From positions 49,745,551-49,809,550 of the forward strand of contig OZ022260.1 of NCBI GenBank assembly GCA_963978905.1: a DNA stretch of 64,000 nucleotides, in the 5' to 3' direction. Origin of the DNA: Trichostrongylus colubriformis (Eukaryota; Nematoda; Chromadorea; Rhabditida; Trichostrongylidae). Shown here piece by piece: positions 56,184-64,000 of the stretch. Under the pieces are notes generated by a model. The model searched no databases, was not told the DNA's origin, and saw only the letters and a list, made by a program, of their open reading frames with translations. Position 1 is the stretch's first letter. Each line of letters opens with the position of its first letter. Made by a program: the position numbers and the translations under genes.

Positions 56184-56370
56184 GTGGCGATCAGGATCTC
56201 CAAAGGACTCTGCGTTAGATAGTTACGACTCGAGATTTGGCTCGACGACCTTCCTCATGTTCGGTTTTGACAAGCGGACCTAGAGAACACTTGCAGCAGC
56301 ACTCGAGTGGGACAAGCCCCACTTGTACGAAAGAAGAAACTTTACGCCTGTTTGACCTGTTGGTGGAGCG

Positions 56371-57300
56371 ATGGATCCAGCCACAGTTTTATCGATGTTC
56401 AAGCAATTGATCGAAGAGCAAAGAAAGCTTGCATCGTCAATGACGAAGGAACAGAGGGACATCATTGCGAAGATTATGGATCGTGCCCCCCAGCGTGACC
56501 AAGGAACCGTTAAGCCAGAAGAGCAAGTGACACTCCCGAATATGATGGCAGCTTTGAGCAACCGAATCGAGAAATTCATTTTTGACCCTGATGCTGACAT
56601 GAGCTTCTCGAAATGGTTCTCAAGATACAAGGAGGTGTCTTCCGAAGACGCAAAACAGCTCACAGAGAGTAGCAAGGTGAGGCTACTATGTGAGAAACTA
56701 GATTCAGTAACGTTCGACAAGTACCAGAGGCATGTCCTACCCAGGGATGTGTCCCAAATCGGACTGGACGAGACGGTAGAAGCATTGAAACAGCTCTTCG
56801 ATCACAAGACGTCACTGTTCACCACAAGATATCAGTGCCTCAAGCTAGAGGAGAGCGACGCAGAGGATTATCTAACGTATTCTGGTCGCGTGAATGAATT
56901 CTGTGAAAAGGCGAAGATTCACGAATTTGACTCAGATGGGATCAAATGTCTCCTGTGAATTCTTGGCCTAAAGTCGCAGCAAGAAGCAGAAATCAGGCAC
57001 TGATTGCAATACTTGATCGAGGGCACAAGGCTGGAAGAAGCGTATCCCTGCAGAGTTTCATCAAGAATGCGGAAATTTCTTAAGTTTAGGAGAGACAGTG
57101 AAATTGTTGCAGGAAGTACGACGACTGTTGAAGCAACGACCGTAGAAAGGCAGTATAAAATGAAATGCTGGAACTGTGGAGGCAACCACTATGCACTATG
57201 TCAGTGCAAATCCAAGCCCTGGTACTGCAATAAGTGCACGAAAACTGGTCACAAGAAGAAGTTTTGTGACATTCCACAACAGAAGAAGCCAGGCGCTTAA
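56371..57300 (+). pseudogene. Gypsy gag with nucleocapsid zinc knuckles, two in-frame stops
   Basis: The structural polyprotein begins at ATG 56371 and runs 195 residues (MDPATVLSMFKQLIEEQRK, capsid-like helical segment with FDPDADMSFSKWFSRYKE) to TGA at 56956-56958. The same frame meets a second TGA at 57001-57003 and then continues to TAA at 57298-57300. The last part has two metal-binding motifs: CWNCGGNHYALC (57164-57199) and CNKCTKTGHKKKFC (CX2CX4HX4C, about 57229-57270), followed by basic residues. Total is close to normal for a small Gypsy gag, so the stops are the only obvious defects in this frame. Confidence 0.85.
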
Positions 57301-57379
57301 AAGGATGCGACGATGAAGATGCGAAACAGCAACCGCGAAGGCAAGGAGTGAAGGAAGGCTCCAAGAAGACAAGTCCGAA

Positions 57380-57770
57380 CAGTCCAGATTTCGAATGCGG
57401 CAGTTGAAGCAAACTGTCCTTGCGTGTATGTTGACGTACTAGTAAATAACTACCAAATTTCTGCTGGATACAGGATCCGACATCACACTGCTTGACGAGA
57501 AGACATGGAAGAAGATGGGATCCCCAGCACTGGAAAGAATTTCGTTGTGAAGAATGCCAGCGGAGAACACATGAAGATTCATGGAAAGTTGAAATAAATG
57601 CAAGATTAAAATCAAGGGCGTCGAAACCGATGGTTACGCCTATGTGACGCCGTATAACTCGCTCATTGGCCTAGAGTGGATACGAGCGAATGAGGACATG
57701 AAGTATCACTTGGAGATGATGACAACGGAAGTAAAAATGGCATCCATCGCCTTAATCGAAGAAGATGGAG
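57380..57770 (+). pseudogene. Gypsy aspartic protease region, frameshifted
   Basis: The retropepsin that cleaves gag-pol carries its active site DTGSD at 57467-57481 within LLDTGSDITLL. The upstream strand CPCVYVDVLVNN is in a different frame, and the flap-like region after 57530 is interrupted by stops. The later part KGVETDGYAYVTPYNSLIG (57617-57670) returns to the DTG frame and runs to a stop at 57776-57778, just inside the RT frame. Confidence 0.78.
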
Positions 57771-59282
57771 AAGACTAATCCGGAAGTTTTTGAAGAAGGA
57801 TCGGGACGCTGCAACAAAGAAGAGGTTGAATTGCAGCTCAATCAGAATGTGCGCCCAGTGCTGTGCAATAGTCGTCCGGTACCCCATGCAGCCCTAGAGG
57901 CTGTGAACACAGAATTAGACAGGCTCGTGCAAATGGACGTCATTGCACCAGTAAGCCATAGTGAATGGGCCGCTCCCATTGTTTGTGTCAGGAAGCAGAA
58001 TGGAAAGTTGAGAATATGTGCTGATTTCTCAACTGGGCTAAACAGAGCCTTACAGTCTTTCGATTATCCCTTACTTATGCCAGAAGATATTTTCGCATCC
58101 CTGAACGAAGGGACGATCTTCTCGCAAATCGATCTATCAGACGCATACCTACAGTTGGAACTTTCAGAAGAACCGAAAAAGAATGTCGTCATTAATACGC
58201 ATAAAGGACTATTCAGATACAATCGATTGCCCTTTGGAATCAAGACCGCACCAGGAACCTTCCAGAAAGTTATGAACAAGATGGTGACGGGATTACAAGG
58301 TGTAGCCACCTATCTCGACGATATCTTAGTGAGCGGCAGAAACGAACAAGAGCATAAAGAAAATCTGCTTGCAGTATTTAGAGGACTAGCTGACTATGGA
58401 TTCAAGGTCCGTCTAGACAAATGTAAGTTCTCCAAGCCAGAAATACGTTATCTTGGTTTTATTCTGGACAAGAATGGGAGAAGACCCAATCCAGAGAAAA
58501 TTGAAGCCATCAAGAACATGGATGAACTGAAGAATATTGCACAATTGAGATCCTTTCTGGGAATGATTACGTACTACTTTGCATTTGTACCATCTATGAA
58601 GAATCTTCGCGGACCGTCAGATGTGTTACTCAAAAAGGATGTGAAAAGATGGACATCGAAGGAACATGGAGCATTTGAAGACTTGAAGGAAGCGTTGTCA
58701 AGCGACGACAACCTTGCGCACTACGACCCTCAACAAAAGATTGTTGTGGCAGCTGATGCCTGTGATTGTGGTATTGGATGCGTTATCTCTCACAGATACG
58801 CAGACGGTTCCGAGAAACCTATTGCGCATGCTTCGAGGTCACTTTCAGAAGCTGAGAAGAAGTACTCACAAATTGAGAAAGGAGCTTTCGGACTTGTTTT
58901 TGCGCTCAAGAAGTTTCACATTTACTCATTCGGAAGAAAGTTTCTACTGTTGACAGATCATAAGCCATTGTTAGCAATTTTTGGAGACCATAAAGGAGTT
59001 CCGGATTACTCCGCAAATCGGCTTATGAGATGGGCAACGATTTTGCTCGGTTACGATTTTGGCATTGAGTATGTCAAAAACACGCAGTTCGGACAAGTGG
59101 ATGGTCCCTCAAGACTGATGCAGAAGCACCAAAATTCAGGCGAAGATGTCGTAGTAGCATCAGTGGAAAATGATGTTTCCAGATCGCTGATGGATAGCAT
59201 CAGAAGACTACCACTAACCCATGAAGATGTCAGAGATAGCACCGCGAAGGACTCCTTACTCAAGAATATCATTCATATGTGA
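57765..59282 (+). CDS. Gypsy reverse transcriptase and RNase H, open over 505 residues
   Basis: Copies element RNA into DNA and degrades the RNA strand. The frame is uninterrupted. RT motifs: LDRLVQMDVIAPVSHSEWAAP, the catalytic QIDLSDAYLQ (58124-58153), YNRLPFGIKTAPGTFQ, and YLDD at 58311-58322, then the thumb/connection region LRSFLGMITYYFAF. RNase H covers about 58730-59010: VVAADACDCGIGCVI (first Asp), YSQIEKGAFGLVFALKKF (Glu) and LLTDHKPLL (Asp). The C-terminal DGPSRL replaces the usual N-x-LSR. The start at 57765 is only the first ATG. The protein is normally made as part of a polyprotein, and upstream frameshifts would prevent that here. Confidence 0.93.
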   Translation: MEKTNPEVFEEGSGRCNKEEVELQLNQNVRPVLCNSRPVPHAALEAVNTELDRLVQMDVIAPVSHSEWAAPIVCVRKQNGKLRICADFSTGLNRALQSFDYPLLMPEDIFASLNEGTIFSQIDLSDAYLQLELSEEPKKNVVINTHKGLFRYNRLPFGIKTAPGTFQKVMNKMVTGLQGVATYLDDILVSGRNEQEHKENLLAVFRGLADYGFKVRLDKCKFSKPEIRYLGFILDKNGRRPNPEKIEAIKNMDELKNIAQLRSFLGMITYYFAFVPSMKNLRGPSDVLLKKDVKRWTSKEHGAFEDLKEALSSDDNLAHYDPQQKIVVAADACDCGIGCVISHRYADGSEKPIAHASRSLSEAEKKYSQIEKGAFGLVFALKKFHIYSFGRKFLLLTDHKPLLAIFGDHKGVPDYSANRLMRWATILLGYDFGIEYVKNTQFGQVDGPSRLMQKHQNSGEDVVVASVENDVSRSLMDSIRRLPLTHEDVRDSTAKDSLLKNIIHM

Positions 59283-60540
59283 ACTTCGGAAGATGGCCAA
59301 AGGCCAGCTCGAAACTGTCACCGTTTTTCAATAGAAAAGAAACGCTATCGATCGTGGACGGATGCCTCATGATGGCGGAAAGAATTGTCATCCCAGAAGA
59401 ATTACAAGCCAAAGTTCTGAAAGAACTGCACGTTGATCATCCAGAATTGTACGGGTGAAGAAGCTTGCCAGAAGCTATGTTTATTGGTCAAAGCTCAACA
59501 AGGATTGTGAAGAAATAGTACGAAATTGTTCAATATGTCAAGAATATGCGAAGAGTCCCAACAAGGTTCGTTTGGAAGCTTGGCCAACACCATCTTATGT
59601 GTGGCAAAGGATTCACGCAGACTTCGCAGGACCTGTTTGCGGATTATTCTATATGGTTGTTATGGATTCTTTCAGCAAGTGTCCGAAAATTATAGAGATG
59701 GCAAGTATCTCTGCAAGCCAAACGGTAAAGGAACTAAAGAAGATTTTTGCAAGATATGGAATCCCGGAAACTATCGTTAGCGACCATGGAACCCAATTCA
59801 CGTCGGAACAATTCAAGACGATGTGCAAAGAAGGAGGAATTACGCACGCTAGAACTGCTCCCTACTACCCGCAGTCAAATGGACAGGTTGAACGTTTCGT
59901 TGTTACAATGAAACGAGGTGTAAATAAAGTGAAAGGGGAGGAGAACCCTCGGAAGAGACGCTGAATGTGATACTTTGAGCATACAGGACAACTCCAAACG
60001 ATTGCTTACAAAACAGAACACCAGCAGAAGCGTTTTTAGGAAGAAAACTCCGCACACGGTTGAGTCTGTTACGCCCTATGAGAGAGTCAACCACGCCACC
60101 ATCAGAAGAAAATCGGAAGAAAATGATTGAACAGTTCAACAAAAGAAACAATGCTGTTCCGAAGGAATTTGTGGTTAGTGAAGCGATTTATGCTCAAGTA
60201 TGGAAAGCACCGCAGTTTATATGGAAAGAAGGTATCATCACGAGAAGAATCGGCAAGGTCAACTACGAAGTTTGTCTGAGTGGAAGGACAGCGAGGAAGC
60301 ACGCCAATCAGTAGCGCCGTCGTGATGCGAAAGCACCTGCAAATTATGGAGATAAGTCTTTACTGACCCTGCTCGAGACGCTCGAATTGGACGACGTGTG
60401 GAAGCGACGAGAGGAAACCGCCCAGGCTACAGATGCTGCTGCTCAAGGACGACAGGCTCACAAAGCCGATGTGCCACTGCGACACTCGACGAGGATAAGT
60501 AGACCGGTACAGAGATACCCAGATACCTCTCGCTAGTTTA
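59283..60540 (+). pseudogene. Gypsy integrase, split by frameshifts
   Basis: Inserts the DNA copy. The zinc-binding start (LKELHVDHPELYG, the HH pair) is in one frame up to a stop at 59456-59458. The rest is open at 59455-59964: CSICQ completes the HHCC motif, HADFAGP, IVSDHGTQF and NGQVERF carry the D, D and E of the catalytic triad. A frameshift near 59960 leads to 60060-60314 (MREST to FIWKEGIITRRIGKVNYEV, the C-terminal chromatin/DNA-binding module), followed by a tail ending TRISRPVQRYPDTSR at about 60537. All three catalytic residues are present, but the reading frame is not continuous. Confidence 0.88.
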
Positions 60541-60625
60541 ATTGTTGAGTGTTGATTGCATTCTTTTTGAATTGTATAAGTAGAAAGTTAGCTGTGTTGT
60601 ACCCATTTCTTTCTACTGGGGGAGG

Positions 60626-60940
60626 TGTTGTGTGTATTGGTGGTCATGTAATAACAAATGATAGTGGTCTTATCGACCTTGTAATCGTGCGAAGATAAAC
60701 AGCCTATATAGACCCTGGGACGGAGGGATGTTCAGTTTATTCGGTCTTCAGTTTATTCGGCATCTTTGATTCGGTCTCCGGTTGTCTACCTGCCCAACGA
60801 CTTCAATCTGCACCTCCAATCCCGCCAGTTTTCGTCGCCTTGTACTGTTAGTCCTTTCTATCTATCATTAATAAACAGATCAATACTTCTGCTGTCGTGA
60901 CACCGGACAAGGGCCCAAGCGTCGGCAGTAGGACACTACA
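60626..60940 (+). repeat. 3' LTR
   Basis: 315 bp, preceded by the purine-rich primer tract at 60616-60625. Retains AATAAA at 60870-60875. Followed by target duplication ATTTT. Confidence 0.93.
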
Positions 60941-61126
60941 ATTTTAAAGGGACATAGGCTACCGATCGATACTGACCGGAATTACCAATTCTGTGCAAAG
61001 GAACTGAAAGGTATGCGAAGTCAGATCAAAGGGCATATCGTCACAAGTAGAGGCATGGGCTATCAAATAAACAGAGGATTCAAAAATCGGTAAATAAGGC
61101 AAGTAACTCATTTATGACGGTCTTAA

Positions 61127-61808
61127 AGGCAGCACTGGGGAAAATTCGGACGAGAAGTAAAAGAAGCAGTGAATATGAAAGTCGAGATGCTTAGTAACAG
61201 GACAGTGGAGAAAAAACATATGCAATTGGTCAAAAATCCGAGAAATAGGGCCCCCTCCGATCGTTGATTCTTGACGTGGACGACCGTACCGTCAAGAGGT
61301 GGGTAGCCAGGGCGACTCTGCCATTGGCATGTAGCCAAGCAATCATGCGCAAAAACAGCGTGAACAATACAAAAAACATTATAGGCATCCCATTGTTATC
61401 TACAAACGAGCGAAGACATCGAGTGAGAATTAATGAAAGGGAAAAGAGGAACAGAAAAGAAAAACTCGAGATTCTACGGGTGAGCAGCAAAAATCAAAAC
61501 ACTAAAACAGACAATCACCCGATTGAGATTGGGTATGCTACGCTCTGTTCACAAAGCGCGCCCGGATCGCTCCAGCCGGGCGGCCTCGCCTTCGCCCCTC
61601 TCACCCAGCCAATCAGGCGGAAGCTCGTCGCCAGGAGGCGGGCTGCCTGAATAAAGGCGGCTTGCCCTGAGAGGCCGTCTCCGCCACAGCTCAAGGGGGC
61701 GCCTTCGGCGCGGGATTTCGTCCAGCAAAGGCCTTTCAGACCCGTAGTTTTTCACTAATTGACTCCATTTCGGATTCCTTATCACCCACATTACCCCAAA
61801 CACTGTCT
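61127..61808. mobile_element. TTAA-flanked MITE, copy B
   Basis: AGGCAGCACTGGGG at the left and CCCCAAACACTGTCT at the right, TTAA on both sides (61123-61126, 61809-61812). 61140-61250 is the inverse of 6410-6520 of copy A, and the GC-rich block 61555-61720 corresponds inverted to 6060-6240. So the two copies lie in opposite orientation. Open frames at 61264-61650 and 61549-61803 are within the element and have no known motif. Confidence 0.8.
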
Positions 61809-61812
61809 TTAA

Positions 61813-62640
61813 ACAACATTTGGATGCTGCGCTAGCGCGGCGAGCCGGGAGTAACTCTTTCCCTCCTTATGAAGTCTGCATAGAAAATGTGCAACTATCT
61901 GAGAGACACCTGTACAGATCGGGTCAATTGTGGGATAGGTAGCGTATGAGAAGAGCAAAAAGTCCATTCAATCAAAGCCGAAAAGGCAGGAAAAGGTAGA
62001 CGCGAGGTGAAGCTGATATGTAGGCGTACATAGTAGGCCATACTGGGAGAATCTCCTATGTTTGCTCCATCAAATAGCGTTTCTCCTTAGGTAATCTTTC
62101 CCCGATGCATGAGCTATTTTTGGATTTTTGGACCTAGAGGGGACTTAAATATGAGCATTGGGCAATTCAGTGCAAGACCCACCCACAGCAGACGGAGCTA
62201 CGCTCAGTTCTTATGTACACTGTACACTTTGGTCAGTCCCTACCCAGTCCTAACTTGTCAGAAGTCTGCAGGTCCATTCCTAACTTCCTTCTTATGTGCT
62301 CCATACTTGTGAGCCCCTACCCAATCCTAACGAGCCCGACCTCTCTAGGGAAAGTTCTTGGTGTTTTTGACATGTGAATTTAATTGCGCGTATCTCGGCT
62401 CATATGAATTTTTATTAATGGAGAAAGGAACCGTAACACTCTGCACATCTTTGCCATTAAGTTGCGAGCTTAATTATTTCGGTCGTCCAGAAATCTGGAG
62501 AGTGGAAGGCGATCCATCGTAGAAGGTCGCTCCAGCATCGTGCAGGGTCTATCCAAATGAAGAGGGTTATCCAAATGCTCAAAGAAATGCTAATCGATAG
62601 GGACCGGGCCAGGTGAGCATCGCGCATGCTGTAGAGTTTT
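61813..62640. other. Unassigned; fragment of the 155-bp repeat
   Basis: 62150-62335 shares words with 54640-55630 in inverted orientation (CTACCCAGTCCTAACTTG, CCATTCCTAACTTCC, CTCAGTTCTTATGT). The remainder is not recognised. Confidence 0.45.
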
Positions 62641-62757
62641 TACGATTAGCACCGCTCACTTGACTTTTTCAAGGCTACTTATGTGACATGAGGACATTTT
62701 TACGATTAGCACCGCTCATTTTACTTCTTCAAGGCTATTTATGCGACATGAGGGCGT
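62638..62757. repeat. 60-bp tandem duplication
   Basis: TTTTTACGATTAGCACCGCT occurs at 62637 and 62697, each followed by CA(C/T)TT, TTCAAGGCTA and GACATGAGG. Two copies exactly 60 bp apart with few changes. Confidence 0.92.
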
Positions 62758-63370
62758 TCGCCATAGTGAAGAATTATAGGCCTCTTCATATTAGCCAACC
62801 CTGCTTTCATGATCTGCAGTTCGCGATGCATCTCGTCGAACTCCTCGCAGCATTTTCCGACGTGCTGTCTTCGCCGGGTTCCACGAAGATATGGTGGATC
62901 AAACTAGCCGCAGACCACAGCAGAGCCACCATGACCGTGCAGGGAAACGTTAGAGAGCTTTACCTTTGTTCAACCATTGAGCAGATCACTGTCAACTGTT
63001 CTACAGGATCCGTGTTCATTTAGTGTTCAGCCCCAACCTCTCTCACTCAACCCACTTCCCCCATACCTACCATTAGTAAGTGTTTAAAAAAATGGAAGCT
63101 TTATCATAACCATAACAGATGCTACTGGAGAGGGGGTGTGCTTAGCACTTTTTCTGCGCTTGGCCTTATTTTACCTTGAACTCTTGAGATGGGAGGGATG
63201 CCTCCACCCTTCATTGGGACACCACCTCATAAAATTATGATAGATCAGTTGTGGCTACGCGAGTGCATGTAGCTCGGCACTCCTACGAGTGGGCTACACA
63301 TCAGATACTTGAACAAAGTTGCATAGCATGTGGCTCAGCGGATACATAATATAGCTTTGTTGAGATAATA
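62758..63370. other. Unassigned sequence
   Basis: The plus frame 62688-63023 (111 residues) begins in the tandem duplication and has no recognised motif. Confidence 0.4.
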
Positions 63371-64000
63371 TTAGGTTCTACCAAAAGTCTTGGAGGATTT
63401 TTCCAAAAAAAAAAATCATTAACTTGTTCACTTCGAGGCAGGTCTAGGCGGTTTAGGAATATAATAGAAGGTTCTCTAAGCTTTCTAAAAAAATTTATAT
63501 TGATCCACCAGATTCCGTGGAGAGAGCTACAATGCCAGTAGTCGATACGATACGGTGTCATCAGCTATGAGTGGTCTTGCGACACTGAAGCGACAGAAGC
63601 TTGCCACACCGTCAACGCTGCATTGAGAAAGGGAGGTGTGAGCTACGAGACCGCGCGCCGCCGGTTCATCAGCCTCAGCAACGGCGAGATTGACATGAAA
63701 GACAAACCACGCTTAGGACTGTGCTACTTCTGGAGCGCGGAAGGAATGCTTTCCTACGAGGTGCTGGTACAAGGCGAGAGAGTCACCGCTGCCGTATGTC
63801 TCCACCAGCTCCAGCGGCTTCCCGTCGCTGTTCGAGAAAAGCACCGGAAAAGGTGAGCAATCACCCTCCTTCATGACGACGCCCGCTCCCATTTCGCGAA
63901 AAGTACCTAGGCCAAGCTACAGGACCTCGGCTGGGATGTGCTGCCCCACCCGCCATACTCTTCATACATTGTCCCTTCTGACTACCTTTCCCATCCTTTG
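63371..64000 (+). pseudogene. Mariner element (irritans-like), damaged, runs off the window
   Basis: 5' end candidate TA^TTAGGTTCTACCAAAAGTCT resembles mariner termini. The transposase relic starts at about 63558: SYEWSCDTEATEACHTVNAA, then VSYETARRRFISLSNGEID and MKDKPRLG (the helix-turn-helix and linker), after which a deletion joins it to CYFWSAEGMLSYEVLVQGERV and LHQLQRLPVAVREKHRK (63856 stop). It continues frameshifted with HDDARSHFAK and PHPPYSSYIVPSDY. The first catalytic Asp region is deleted, and the third Asp (normally in YSPD) is replaced. Inactive. Confidence 0.82.

Larger units (their letters stand above)
55868..60940 (+). mobile_element. Ty3/Gypsy LTR retrotransposon, structurally complete, coding-damaged
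   Basis: 5073-bp element with 5' LTR 55868-56183 and 3' LTR 60626-60940, both TGTTG...ACA. The 5-bp target duplication ATTTT occurs at 55863-55867 and 60941-60945. Primer-site candidate TGGCGATCAGGATC begins at 56185, 1 bp after the LTR. Purine tract CTGGGGGAGG lies just before the 3' LTR. Order gag, protease, RT, RNase H, integrase is that of Ty3/Gypsy. No envelope gene. Stops and frameshifts interrupt gag, protease and pol. LTRs differ at roughly fifteen positions and a few small indels, so insertion is fairly recent. Confidence 0.95.

Noticed and set aside
61555..61803. GC-rich block as a coding exon or CpG promoter of a host gene here
   Set aside because: It lies inside a TTAA-flanked element that has a second copy at 5981-6532, so it travels with the element.

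Overview
This is eukaryotic, repeat-dense DNA with no recognisable intact host gene. The mix of elements fits an animal genome. RTE-type LINE, Bel/Pao and Ty3/Gypsy retroelements, Tc1/mariner relics, many fold-back MITEs and satellite-bearing Helitron-like elements together make a nematode, probably a clade V (strongylid-like) one, the best guess. That assignment is inference from element style, not from a marker gene. No bacterial operons, CRISPR arrays or rRNA genes were seen.

Layout. 0-7.5 kb: a family of non-autonomous Helitron-like elements (A^TC start, terminal hairpin plus CTGG^T end) carrying 268-bp or about 146-bp tandem repeats, with short fold-back derivatives and nested MITEs (TTAA and 9-bp target duplications). 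7.5-16.7 kb: a palindrome built from two mariner 3' ends, an LTR-like direct repeat split by a TTA-flanked Harbinger-like MITE, and a 0.55-kb dispersed repeat. 18-31 kb: three long-TIR elements with related inner sequence, two of them holding tRNA-like segments, a 1.46-kb palindrome, and a mariner inserted in a Helitron-like copy. 34-41 kb: a Tc1/Tc3-like element with 540-bp inverted arms that include its own DNA-binding-domain coding sequence, a Bel/Pao pol relic, and a 2.1-kb inverted repeat. 41-50 kb: two Helitron-like copies joined 5' end to 5' end, then a layered insertion (RTE LINE, TIR-bounded insert, Helitron-like copy, plus a MITE in the RTE target duplication). 52-64 kb: small TIR elements, a mariner fragment, a 155-bp tandem array, one structurally complete but coding-damaged Ty3/Gypsy element (55868-60940), a second TTAA element and a mariner running off the end.

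All coding sequence that could be assigned belongs to transposons, nearly all of it broken by stops or frameshifts. The genes therefore do not form a pathway. The interest lies in the nesting order, in the Helitron-like family whose terminal hairpin module also appears as a free-standing fold-back element, and in several inverted-repeat structures. Alignments were done by eye, so boundaries are good to a few bases where target duplications are quoted and to tens of bases elsewhere.
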